Assembly (NCBI GenBank): GCA_017550685.1
Contig: JAFZOJ010000052.1
Span: 1-41,085 of the forward strand
Direction: 5' to 3'
Source of the DNA: Treponema sp.
GTDB lineage: Bacteria > Spirochaetota > Spirochaetia > Treponematales > Treponemataceae
Length of the DNA: 41,085 nt
Position numbers and translations under genes: made by a program. Below are positions 1 to 6,500 of this stretch, one piece after another. The notes beneath the pieces are model-generated. The model was not told where the DNA came from. It did not search any database and saw only the letters and a list, made by a program, of their open reading frames with translations. Numbering within the stretch: position 1 is the stretch's first letter; every line of letters begins with the position of its first letter.

Positions 1-183
1 GAAACTTGTATTGGCTGTAAGCTTTGTCTTAAGAAGTGTCCTGCAAATGCAATCGTTGTTAATGAAGCCGGCGAAATCAAAGAAGGAAAGAAGCTTCCTT
101 ATGTTGTTATTGACCAGGCTAAATGTATTAAGTGCGGTGCATGTATCGACTCTTGTAAGTTCAAGTCAATCTCTAAGAAGTAA
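1..183 (+). CDS. NuoF/HndC-like NAD(P)-linked hydrogenase flavoprotein subunit (3' end only)
   Basis: Only the last 60 codons are present; the gene starts before the window. The visible residues hold two CxxCxxC-type [4Fe-4S] ferredoxin motifs (CIGCKLC...CP near the start and CIKCGACIDSC near the end). This is the C-terminal ferredoxin domain seen in NuoF/HndC/HydB subunits, which oxidise or reduce NAD(P)H through FMN and pass electrons by Fe-S clusters to the hydrogenase subunit. The stop lies 20 bases before the catalytic hydrogenase gene, so the two are almost certainly one operon and one cytoplasmic complex. Which pyridine nucleotide is used, and whether the complex is electron-bifurcating, cannot be told from this fragment. 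Confidence 0.85.
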   Translation, partial: ETCIGCKLCLKKCPANAIVVNEAGEIKEGKKLPYVVIDQAKCIKCGACIDSCKFKSISKK

Positions 184-203
184 GGTTAGGTGAGGAAATT
201 ATT

Positions 204-1955
204 ATGGTAGAATTAACAATAAATGGAAAAGCAGTTTCTGTACCTGAAGGAACTTCAATCTTAAAGGCTGCCGAAACAATTGGTATTAAAATCCCAACCC
301 TTTGCTACTGCGATGACCTTGAAGCATGGGCAAGCTGTGGTATTTGTGTTGTAAAAAATGTTGACCCAAGAACCGGTCGTGCAAGAATGGCTCGTGCCTG
401 CTGTACTGCTGTTACACCTGGCATGAACATCGTAACAAACGATGCAGACCTTATGAAGGCACGCCGCACTGTTCTTGAGCTTATTCTTTCTAATCATCCT
501 GATAACTGTCTTAAGTGTTCAAGAAACCAGAACTGTGAACTTCAGAAGCTTGCAGGTCAGTTTGGATTAACAGATATCCGCTTTGAACGCCGTCTTAAGG
601 GACAGCCTGTTGATGATTCTTATGCAGAAATCGTGCTTGACCGCGATAAGTGTATAAACTGTGGACGTTGTATCACAGCCTGCCACGACATGCAGAATGT
701 ATTCGCTTTGGAATACAATGGCCGTGGTGATAAGACTATGATTGGACCAGTTGCAGGCCGCGTACTTGCAGACAGCCCATGTATCCGCTGTGGTCAGTGT
801 GCTGTTCATTGTCCTGTTGGTGCAATTACATTCAAGAACCCAATCAAGTCTGTATTTGACAAGCTTGCCGACAAGGAAATTGTTGGTGTTGCAGCTATGG
901 CTCCTTCTGTTCGTGCCGCAATCGGTGAAGAATTTGGAATGGAACCAGGAACTCTTACAACAGGTAAGATTTATGCAGCACTCCGCCAGCTTGGATTTAA
1001 GTATGTATTTGATACAAACTTTGCTGCAGACCTTACAATTATGGAAGAGGGTAACGAGCTTTTGGAACGCGTTACAAAGGGCGGAAAGCTCCCTATGTTC
1101 ACAAGCTGCTGTCCAGGTTGGATTGACTACTGTGAAAAGAAGTTCCACGATATGCTCCCACACCTTTCTACATGTAAGTCTCCACAGGCTATGCAGGGTG
1201 CAATCACAAAGACATATTTTGCAGAAAAGAATGGTCTTAAAAAGGAACAGATTTACAATGTTTCTATCATGCCATGTACTGCAAAGCTTTGGGAAAGCCA
1301 GAGAGACAAGAGCATGAGTTCAAGCGGTGTTCAGGATTATGATATTGTACTTACAACTCGTGAGCTTGCAATGCTTATCCGCGAAGCAGGAATTGACTTT
1401 GCTAACCTTCCTGAAGAAAAAGCAGACAACCTTATTGGTTCATACACAGGTGCCGGTACAATCTTTGGTGTAACCGGTGGTGTAATGGAAGCTGCAATCC
1501 GCACTGCATACTTTGTTACAAATAAAAAAGAGCTTGGTCCTGTTGAATATGAACCTGTTCGTGGTATGGACGGCGTTAAATCTGCCGAAGTTGACCTTAA
1601 CGGTACAAAGGTTCGCATTGCTGTAGTTCATCAGATTAAGAATGTTGACGCAGTTGTTGAACAGATCCGTGCTGACCTTGCTGCAGGTAAAGAACCAACA
1701 TGGCACTTTATCGAAGTTATGGCTTGCCGCGGTGGATGTATCGGTGGTGGTGGACAGCCTTACGGTGTAACAGACGAAGTTCGTGCTGCACGTACAAAGG
1801 CTTTGTACACAGATGATGAGAAATGTACAATCCGCCAGTCACATAACAACCCTGAAATTCAGCAGATTTACAAGGATTTCCTTGGTGAACCGCTTGGCCA
1901 CAAGTCTCACGAGCTCTTGCACACAAGTTATGTAGAATTGGATCAGTATAGATAA
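204..1955 (+). CDS. hydA: [FeFe]-hydrogenase catalytic subunit (HndD/HydA-like)
   Basis: A 583-residue group A [FeFe]-hydrogenase that makes or consumes H2 in the cytoplasm. Domains in order: a 2Fe-2S ferredoxin fold (Cys residues at about 34, 45, 48 and 66), a His-Cys3 cluster (HPDNCLKC at about 98-105), two [4Fe-4S] motifs (CINCGRC at 150-156, CIRCGQC at 193-199) and the H-cluster domain. The three H-cluster signatures are present: TSCCPGW (300-306), MPCTAK followed by LWE (356 onward, fitting MPCxxKxxE), and MACRGGC..GGGGQP (about 505-520). Length matches the four-subunit NADP-reducing hydrogenase HndD. The start is set by GAGG 8 bases upstream. It follows the NuoF-like gene directly and is followed by a pair of palindromic repeats that probably end the transcript. 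Confidence 0.95.
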   Translation: MVELTINGKAVSVPEGTSILKAAETIGIKIPTLCYCDDLEAWASCGICVVKNVDPRTGRARMARACCTAVTPGMNIVTNDADLMKARRTVLELILSNHPDNCLKCSRNQNCELQKLAGQFGLTDIRFERRLKGQPVDDSYAEIVLDRDKCINCGRCITACHDMQNVFALEYNGRGDKTMIGPVAGRVLADSPCIRCGQCAVHCPVGAITFKNPIKSVFDKLADKEIVGVAAMAPSVRAAIGEEFGMEPGTLTTGKIYAALRQLGFKYVFDTNFAADLTIMEEGNELLERVTKGGKLPMFTSCCPGWIDYCEKKFHDMLPHLSTCKSPQAMQGAITKTYFAEKNGLKKEQIYNVSIMPCTAKLWESQRDKSMSSSGVQDYDIVLTTRELAMLIREAGIDFANLPEEKADNLIGSYTGAGTIFGVTGGVMEAAIRTAYFVTNKKELGPVEYEPVRGMDGVKSAEVDLNGTKVRIAVVHQIKNVDAVVEQIRADLAAGKEPTWHFIEVMACRGGCIGGGGQPYGVTDEVRAARTKALYTDDEKCTIRQSHNNPEIQQIYKDFLGEPLGHKSHELLHTSYVELDQYR

Positions 1956-1963
1956 GATTCCTA

Positions 1964-2032
1964 TGTCATTGTCGGGCTTGACCCGACAATCTTTTATTTA
2001 GAAAGATTCCCGGGTCAAGCCTGGGAATGACA
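1964..2032. repeat. Facing pair of dispersed palindromic (REP-like) repeats
   Basis: Two 28-base units lie head to head. Positions 1964-1991 read TGTCATTGTCGGG-CTTGA-CCCGACAATC, and 2005-2032 is the same design on the other strand with different arms (CCCGGG / CTGGG). Each unit is a hairpin by itself. Related units occur at 2646-2672, 2918-2944, 11971-11998, 36374-36401 and 40893-40916. All lie between genes, most near stop codons, so they may act as transcript ends or 3' stabilisers. Confidence 0.8.
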
Positions 2033-2061
2033 AAAAATTTGGTATTTTTAAACATTTTCAT

Positions 2062-2090
2062 TTTACAAATACTGAAAATAGGTATAAAAT
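2062..2090 (+). promoter_or_regulatory. Candidate sigma-70-type promoter for the STAS gene
   Basis: TTTACA (2062-2067), a 17-base spacer and TAAAAT (2085-2090) lie 45 bases before the STAS start codon in an AT-rich stretch. The spacing is ideal and each box differs from consensus by one base. In AT-rich DNA such matches also arise by chance. Confidence 0.45.
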
Positions 2091-2135
2091 ATACATAATA
2101 AATATTGAATTTACTTTATTTAGAAGGATATACAA

Positions 2136-2531
2136 ATGGCTGAAGTAATGATTCCAAATTTCGGAAGCGAAAAGAACGATTATTTACAACTCACTTTAGA
2201 GGGTGTTGATGGATTTGACTCTGCATGTGTAGTACATCTGGATGGTTTCATTGATACATATAACTCTTCATTCTTTCAGACAAAGGTAACAAAAGTAATT
2301 GCTTTTAATTACAAAGCTTTGATTTTTGATTGCCAGAATCTGTCCTATGTTTCTTCTACGGGAATCGGTGCTTTCATTAATTTGTGGAAAGCAATCAGAC
2401 TCCAGGGTGGAAACTTTGTATTCCTTAACGTTCAGTCAAAAGTAATGGAAGTTTTCCAGCTTCTTGGTTTCTCTAAATCATTTACTTTTGCAAACACAAT
2501 GGACGAAGCAGTAGCAGCATTTAAGTCTTAA
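2136..2531 (+). CDS. STAS-domain anti-sigma-factor antagonist
   Basis: A 131-residue single-domain protein of the SpoIIAA/RsbV type. The core has the family motif with the phospho-acceptor serine, here YVSSTGIGAF (residues 71-80, Ser73 or Ser74). In this family the unphosphorylated form binds an anti-sigma or switch protein, and a serine kinase reverses this. No kinase or phosphatase partner lies in the window, so the target is unknown. AAGGA stands 7 bases before the ATG. The gene is flanked by hairpin repeats on both sides and appears monocistronic. It faces flaB, but nothing in the sequence shows a functional link to motility. Confidence 0.85.
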   Translation: MAEVMIPNFGSEKNDYLQLTLEGVDGFDSACVVHLDGFIDTYNSSFFQTKVTKVIAFNYKALIFDCQNLSYVSSTGIGAFINLWKAIRLQGGNFVFLNVQSKVMEVFQLLGFSKSFTFANTMDEAVAAFKS

Positions 2532-2535
2532 ATAA

Positions 2536-2601
2536 ATGTGGTCCCTGTGACCAAGATGTGGTCCATGTGGCCAAGATGTGGTCCCTGAGGTTCTCGAAGG
2601 G
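2536..2601. repeat. Three tandem 20-base repeats running into a dispersed GTCCCTGAG repeat
   Basis: ATGTGGTCC starts at 2536, 2556 and 2576, an exact 20-base period. The first two units contain short hairpins (GGTC CCTGT GACC; GGTCC..GGCC). The third unit runs into GGTCCCTGAGG-TTCTCGAAGGG, a copy of the repeat also found inside rsmE and the DUF1538 gene. The array starts five bases after the STAS stop codon. Confidence 0.75.
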
Positions 2602-2608
2602 AAAAAGA

Positions 2609-2640
2609 AAAGGCATCCGACGATTGCGGATGCCTTTTTT
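2609..2640 (+). terminator. Terminator of the STAS gene
   Basis: AAAGGCATCCG...CGGATGCCTTTTTT forms a perfect 11-bp stem followed by a T-run on the plus strand. The stem is A-rich upstream, so it may also work in reverse. A near-identical hairpin stands at 2878-2909 after flaB. Confidence 0.8.
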
Positions 2641-2645
2641 ATTTT

Positions 2646-2672
2646 GGGATCCCGAAACGAGTTCGGGATGAC
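2646..2672. repeat. REP-like palindrome (GATCCCGAAACGAGTTCGGGATGAC type)
   Basis: GGGATCCCGAA..TTCGGGATGAC is a hairpin matching, in reverse orientation, the unit at 40893-40916. It sits between the first terminator hairpin and the flaB-like fragment. Confidence 0.7.
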
Positions 2673-2680
2673 GTGTTCAA

Positions 2681-2862
2681 CTAGCGGAGCAAGCTGAGTA
2701 CATTCTGAGCGTCGCTCGCAAGTCTCGCTCCGAGCGGTAGAAGGTAAAACCTAAAAAATTGCGCTGTCGCACAATTTTTTTTAACGGTTTTGCTATAAGA
2801 GCATGTCTGGTTTGCCTGAGCCAGCAAAGTGCCTTGGTGAAGGGTACAGCTATGTTGGCTCA
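2681..2862 (-). pseudogene. Rearranged flaB 3'-end fragment interrupted by a hairpin insert
   Basis: Positions 2681-2709 match the last 29 bases of flaB (2950-2978) at 27 of 29 positions, stop codon included. Positions 2806-2823 match the next part of flaB (18 bases encoding LAQANQ). Between them lies a foreign 96-base insert (2710-2805) that contains a dispersed hairpin repeat; in flaB this gap is only two bases. Positions 2843-2862 match flaB again but in opposite orientation. This is debris from duplication, insertion and inversion at the flaB 3' end. The 62-codon open frame across it is not likely to be a gene. Confidence 0.75.
2743..2795. repeat. AAACCTAAAAATTGC / GCAATTTTTTTAACGGTTTTGCTAT dispersed hairpin repeat, copy 1
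   Basis: AAAACC..AAAAAATTGCG, a short loop, CACAATTTTTTTT, then AACGGTTTTGCTAT. The nested arms form a hairpin (AAAACC/GGTTTT outside, AAATTG/CAATTT inside). A second copy lies at 34881-34924, and a shorter core (AATTGCGC/GCGCAATT) is at 40829-40848. Confidence 0.75.
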
Positions 2863-2877
2863 ATTGCATTTAAAATA

Positions 2878-2909
2878 AAAAAGGCATCCGACGATTGCAG
2901 ATGCCTTTA
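2878..2909 (-). terminator. Terminator of flaB
   Basis: On the minus strand AAAGGCATC...GATGCCTTT is followed by TTTATTTT, about 40 bases after the flaB stop. It is a duplicate of the hairpin at 2609-2640 with one stem-proximal base changed. Confidence 0.75.
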
Positions 2910-2917
2910 TACTTATT

Positions 2918-2944
2918 GATTACCAGGCTATGCCCGGTAATGAC
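2918..2944. repeat. REP-like palindrome next to the flaB stop
   Basis: GATTACCAGGC-TATGCCCGGTAATGAC, a variant of the family at 1964 and 11971 with the arms changed to ATTACC/GGTAAT. It lies 5 bases beyond the flaB stop codon. Confidence 0.65.
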
Positions 2945-2949
2945 GAGTT

Positions 2950-3810
2950 CTAGCGAAGCAAGCTGAGAACATTCTGAGAAGTCTGGTTTGCCTGAGCCAA
3001 CATAGCGGTACCAGCCTGAGAAAGTACCTGGTCCTTTGTGAACTCAACCATTTCGGCAGCCATATCTGTATCACGGATGCGTGATTCAGAAGCCTGGAGG
3101 TTTTCAGCACCGATGTCGAGACCCTTAACTGTAAGGTCAAGGCGGTTCTGGTAAGCACCAAGGTCAGCACGCTGTTTGTTAATCTTCTTCAATGCTTCAT
3201 CCAAAGTACCGATTGCGCGGTTAGCTTCGTCTGGAGTAGCAATTGTCATGATAGATTCATCGCCAAGGTTGCGGAGTCCGAGAGCTGTAGCAGACATTGT
3301 ACCAATGAATACCTGAGTTCTCTGATCCATGTTAGCACCAATATGGAACCACATAGAACCTGTAACAACATTTTCACCAGTTGGGCGAGCAAAGCGTCCT
3401 GTAAGCATGTTCATACCGTTGAACTGTGCAGCTGATGCAATGCGGTCAACTTCTGCGATGAGTGAAGAAACTTCAACCTGAATCTGCATGCGGTCTTCTG
3501 CTGAGTAAATACCGTTTGAAGACTGAACAGCCAATTCACGGATGCGCTGTACGATATCAGTTGTTTCCTGGAGGTATCCTTCTGTTGTCTGGATGAAGGA
3601 AATACCATTTTCTGCGTTAGTAGATGCCTGGTTCAAACCGCGGATCTGAGAACGCATTTTCTCTGATACTGCGAGGCCTGAAGCGTCATCACCGGCACGG
3701 TTGATTCTCATACCTGATGAGAGTTTTTCCATACTCTTCTGGGCATTAAGATCCTGAATTCCCTGGGAACGCTGAGCGAACATAGCACTCATATTGTGAT
3801 TAATAACCAT
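2950..3810 (-). CDS. flaB: Flagellin FlaB, periplasmic flagellar filament core protein
   Basis: A 286-residue spirochaetal core flagellin. The conserved N-terminal D0/D1 region ([14 protein letters not shown]..., [19 protein letters not shown] at about 30-48) and C-terminal D1/D0 region ([15 protein letters not shown], ending QNVLSLLR) flank a very short variable centre, as in Treponema FlaB1-3, which need no surface-exposed domain because the filament lies in the periplasm. No signal peptide is expected because export is by the flagellar type III apparatus. AAGGAG lies about 7 bases before the ATG. A sigma-28 promoter and two leader hairpins lie upstream. The 3' end has been partly duplicated beyond the stop. 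Confidence 0.95.
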   Translation of the reverse strand: MVINHNMSAMFAQRSQGIQDLNAQKSMEKLSSGMRINRAGDDASGLAVSEKMRSQIRGLNQASTNAENGISFIQTTEGYLQETTDIVQRIRELAVQSSNGIYSAEDRMQIQVEVSSLIAEVDRIASAAQFNGMNMLTGRFARPTGENVVTGSMWFHIGANMDQRTQVFIGTMSATALGLRNLGDESIMTIATPDEANRAIGTLDEALKKINKQRADLGAYQNRLDLTVKGLDIGAENLQASESRIRDTDMAAEMVEFTKDQVLSQAGTAMLAQANQTSQNVLSLLR

Positions 3811-3860
3811 AATAATCTCCTTATAGTTTGGTTAATAGATAAAACACATGGTGGGCTTTC

Positions 3861-3899
3861 AAACCACAACGTGGTTTATCTCATGGGTTTCCACCACCC
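3861..3899 (-). promoter_or_regulatory. flaB leader hairpins, one with a loop GGA (possible CsrA site)
   Basis: Read on the minus strand, GGGT-GGTGGAA-ACCC (3885-3899) forms a stem that exposes GGA in its loop. AAACCAC/GTGGTTT with a 3-base loop (3861-3877) follows. With the AAGGAG of the ribosome-binding site this gives two GGA elements, the layout of known CsrA-repressed flagellin leaders in other bacteria. CsrA control is inferred from this layout only. Confidence 0.45.
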
Positions 3900-3908
3900 T
3901 ATAGTTGA

Positions 3909-3935
3909 TTTTCGGGTTAGCATGAAAAAAGTTTA
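3909..3935 (-). promoter_or_regulatory. Sigma-28 (FliA-type) promoter of flaB
   Basis: On the minus strand TAAA (3932-3935), exactly 15 bases, then CCCGAAAA (3909-3916). The sigma-28 consensus is TAAA-N15-GCCGATAA, so the -35 is perfect and the -10 matches 6 of 8. The predicted leader is about 90 bases. Confidence 0.75.
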
Positions 3936-3980
3936 GAAAAAAATTTAAAAATTTTTGGAAAAAAATAATGAAATCATAAG

Positions 3981-4139
3981 GAAAACAGAACGGCTTCCGG
4001 TCACAAAACGGGAGACAAAAGCGCGGGCTAGCCCGCTTGACGCTGTTTGTTGCAAAGGAACTATTGACTGCCGCTTCGCGGCATCAACAAACAGAGTCAT
4101 TTTGTCCCCCGTTTTGCTCCCTCGCGCCTTTCTGTTTTC
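3981..4139. repeat. Long imperfect inverted repeat, MITE-like
   Basis: A left arm at 3981-4052 and a right arm at 4085-4139 pair over GAAAACAGAA, CAAAACGGG.GACAAAA and CTGTTTGTTG, with a 32-base loop. The left arm carries an extra 18-base palindromic insert (GCGGGCTAGCCCGC, about 4023-4036) and the loop holds a further hairpin (GCCGC-TTC-GCGGC). No clear target-site duplication was seen. It could be a small non-autonomous mobile element or a structured RNA. Confidence 0.65.
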
Positions 4140-4155
4140 AAATGTTTACTTTTTT

Positions 4156-4163
4156 GTTATATT
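4156..4163 (+). promoter_or_regulatory. Extended -10 promoter placing +1 on the protease start codon
   Basis: TG-T-TATATT (4155-4163) is separated from the ATG at 4170 by six bases (ATTAGT), so transcription should begin at or within a base of the start codon. There is no Shine-Dalgarno sequence. Confidence 0.5.
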
Positions 4164-4169
4164 ATTAGT

Positions 4170-5645
4170 ATGAATAAAATTTGTAAAACTTTTTATATTT
4201 GCATAATAGCGGTTACACTGTTTTGTACTTCTTCTTGTTTCGGACAGGGGAATAATGAAAACAAGGCTACTTCGTTTCAGTATATGAAGAAGCTGAATCA
4301 GGTTTTTGATTTTGTGCAGCAGAATTATGTTGATGAAATTGATCCTAAGATTCTTTATGAAGGTGCGCTTAAGGGGATGCTGGATTCTATTGGGGATCCT
4401 TATACGCTTTATCTTGATTCGGATTATATGCGCGACCTTAATGATACTACAACCGGTAACTTTGGTGGGGTGGGACTTTCAATTTCCAAGCCTGTAGAAT
4501 CAACACCGCAAAAGCCTGCTTATGTAGAAGTTTCCAGCCCTATTGAAGATACTCCCGGAGCCCGCGCCGGTATTCATGCGGGAGACTATATTATTGCAAT
4601 TGACGGACTTCCTACTCCCGAAATGACAATGAACGAGGTTTTGAGTCATCTTCGCGGACAGATTGGAACTCCGGTTACTGTAACAATCCTTCGCGGTGCT
4701 AACATGCGTTTTGATGTAAAGCTTGTGCGCGCCCTTATCGAAGTACCTACTGCCAAGTACGGTATGATTGAAGGAACAAAAATCGGTTATTGCCGTCTTA
4801 TAGAATTTACTCCTGAAACTCCAAACAGACTTCAGGATGCTATGGATATGTTCCAGAAGAACGGCTACACCAGCATGATAATTGACCTTCGCGATAATCC
4901 GGGTGGACTTATTACCAGTGTTGTTGATGTTGCAGATAAGTTCATTGATTCAGGACTCATAGTTTCTACAAAGAGCCGTCTTGCTTTTGAAAATCAGGAA
5001 TTTAAGGCAAGTCCGGAAAAGACAACTGTAAAAAAGAATCTTCCTATAATCGTGCTTATAAACCAGGGTTCGGCAAGTGCTTCTGAAATTCTTTCGGGTG
5101 CGCTCAAGGATTATCACATGGCATATCTTGTTGGTCAGAAAACTTACGGCAAGGGTTCTGTTCAGCAGGTAATTCCGCTCAGTGATGTAGACGGCATGAA
5201 GCTTACTATGGCACGTTATTACACTCCAAGCGATGTTAATATTGATAAGGTTGGTATTCCGCCTGATTACGAAATCAAAAATATAGAAACTTTGACTCCG
5301 GAACAGGAAGAAGCCTATACCAAGCTCATTCAGTCAAACATCATCAGCGAAACAGTTGAAAAAACTCCTAACATGAAGGAGCGTGATATTTCTCTGGCCG
5401 CAGGTGTTATTGCAAAGACTTATCCAATTGATGAGCGCCTTATCAGACGACTTCTTAGAGTTCAGGTTCAGAGAACACAGACTTCTCCTCTGTATGATCT
5501 GGATTATGATATTCAGCTTGCCAAGGCAATTGAGATTATTCAGAACAATGATTTTGCAGACCTTATGCGCAAAACTAAAACCTTAAAGGAATTGCAGCAG
5601 GAGGCTTTGCTCGAAAGCTCAAAGGAAGATGCCTCTAAAAAATAG
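4170..5645 (+). CDS. ctp: S41 family carboxyl-terminal processing protease (CtpA-like)
   Basis: A 491-residue exported serine protease that trims or degrades envelope proteins from their C-termini. The N-terminus has a hydrophobic signal segment ending in CTSSCFGQ, a plausible spirochaetal lipobox with Cys23 as lipid anchor. A PDZ domain covers about residues 90-185 (PGARAGIHAGDYIIAIDG). The catalytic domain has NQGSASASEI near residue 300 (nucleophile Ser) and KTYGKGSVQQ near 330 (general-base Lys), the Ser-Lys dyad of the family, followed by a helical C-terminal tail. The start has no Shine-Dalgarno sequence and appears leaderless. It is the first gene of a long same-strand run; rsmE starts three bases after its stop. 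Confidence 0.92.
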   Translation: MNKICKTFYICIIAVTLFCTSSCFGQGNNENKATSFQYMKKLNQVFDFVQQNYVDEIDPKILYEGALKGMLDSIGDPYTLYLDSDYMRDLNDTTTGNFGGVGLSISKPVESTPQKPAYVEVSSPIEDTPGARAGIHAGDYIIAIDGLPTPEMTMNEVLSHLRGQIGTPVTVTILRGANMRFDVKLVRALIEVPTAKYGMIEGTKIGYCRLIEFTPETPNRLQDAMDMFQKNGYTSMIIDLRDNPGGLITSVVDVADKFIDSGLIVSTKSRLAFENQEFKASPEKTTVKKNLPIIVLINQGSASASEILSGALKDYHMAYLVGQKTYGKGSVQQVIPLSDVDGMKLTMARYYTPSDVNIDKVGIPPDYEIKNIETLTPEQEEAYTKLIQSNIISETVEKTPNMKERDISLAAGVIAKTYPIDERLIRRLLRVQVQRTQTSPLYDLDYDIQLAKAIEIIQNNDFADLMRKTKTLKELQQEALLESSKEDASKK

Positions 5646-5648
5646 CAG

Positions 5649-6491
5649 ATGAGACAGCTGATTATACAAAAAAATCCGGATAAGAAGGGTCTCATTTTAA
5701 TCGAAGGAAAAGATTTTCATTATCTTCACCAGGTTCTGCGGGTTAAAGCCGGCGACATGATTAATCTGCGTTTGCCCGATGGAGCTCTTCAGAATTCAAC
5801 AGTCTGTAAAATTGATGAAAATGCCAAAAAAATTACGCTGCAGGTTTGTGCCCTTCGAGAGCCTCAGGGCCCCCAAAAGCGTGGTGAGGCTGAGAGTGGG
5901 GTTGGTGAGGCTCTCGAACCACCCCCAGTAGAATACACCCTTTTCCAATTCATTCCAAAACCACAAAAAATGGATCTTATTGTAAGGCAGGCAACCGAAT
6001 GCGGTGTAAAAAATATTGTGCCTGTTATAAGCGAATATACACAAAAGGGTAGCATAGATTCCATGTCAGGTGGACGCCTTGAACGTCTGGAACGCATTGT
6101 CCGCGAAGCAAGGCAGCAGAGCGGTTCTCCATTGGATACAAAGGTTTTTGAACCTGTTACGGTTGAGCAGGCAATTGAATTATGGAATAAAATGAAGGAA
6201 GAAGCAGGCGGAGAAGAAAATTCTGCCGGTTTTGTGCTTTCAGAACGGGCAATTGAAGACGGCCCTTCGACAGGCTCAGGGACCGCAACTGTCATCTCAG
6301 GAATCGGTGGGACCGCGCGTGTTGTTGCCATCTTCTGTGGAAACGAAGGCGGCATAAGTCCGGACGAGCTTGAGCTTTTAACAAAAAAAGCCCTCTTACA
6401 ACCCGTGCATTTTTCCGTTAATATATTAAGGTGCGAAACAGCGGCGTTGTATGGAATTGCTGCTATTCAAACTGCTATTTCAGGGATTTAG
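5649..6491 (+). CDS. rsmE: 16S rRNA (uracil1498-N3)-methyltransferase RsmE carrying two in-frame repeat insertions
   Basis: A SPOUT-fold enzyme that methylates U1498 of 16S rRNA using S-adenosylmethionine. Family features: an N-terminal PUA-like part (IEGKDFHYLHQVLRVKAGD), FIPKPQKMDLIVRQATECGV near residue 100, SGSPLD, CGNEGGISPDE (the SAM-binding knot, about 238) and LRCETAALYGIAAIQ at the end. The protein has 280 residues against about 240 usual. The excess lies in two low-complexity insertions encoded by the dispersed GTCCCTGAG repeat: residues about 68-96 (rich in E, G and P) and 204-212 (DGPSTGSGT). Both keep the frame and fall between recognisable blocks, so the enzyme is probably active. 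The start has no good ribosome-binding site. Confidence 0.9.
   Translation: MRQLIIQKNPDKKGLILIEGKDFHYLHQVLRVKAGDMINLRLPDGALQNSTVCKIDENAKKITLQVCALREPQGPQKRGEAESGVGEALEPPPVEYTLFQFIPKPQKMDLIVRQATECGVKNIVPVISEYTQKGSIDSMSGGRLERLERIVREARQQSGSPLDTKVFEPVTVEQAIELWNKMKEEAGGEENSAGFVLSERAIEDGPSTGSGTATVISGIGGTARVVAIFCGNEGGISPDELELLTKKALLQPVHFSVNILRCETAALYGIAAIQTAISGI
5850..5920. repeat. Dispersed GTCCCTGAG/TCGAAGGG repeat inside rsmE, copy a (compound)
   Basis: GCCCTTCGAGAGCCTCAGGGC (5850-5870) and a second partial unit GAGGCTCTCGAACC (5907-5920) in opposite orientation, joined by GGTGAGGCTGAGAG. The whole run stays open in the rsmE frame and encodes the E/G/P-rich insertion. Confidence 0.75.
6261..6284. 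repeat. Dispersed GTCCCTGAG/TCGAAGGG repeat inside rsmE, copy b
   Basis: GGCCCTTCGACAGGCTCAGGGACC reads DGPSTGSGT in the rsmE frame, just before the SAM-binding block. Confidence 0.8.
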
Positions 6492-6500
6492 GTGGGGTGT

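Noticed and set aside
2681..2869. 62-codon minus-strand open frame ending like FlaB
   Set aside because: The frame joins two flaB fragments through a hairpin insert; it has no start signal and is better read as debris.
3955..4173. 72-codon open frame between flaB and the protease gene
   Set aside because: It runs through the long inverted repeat, has no ribosome-binding site and no protein-like pattern.
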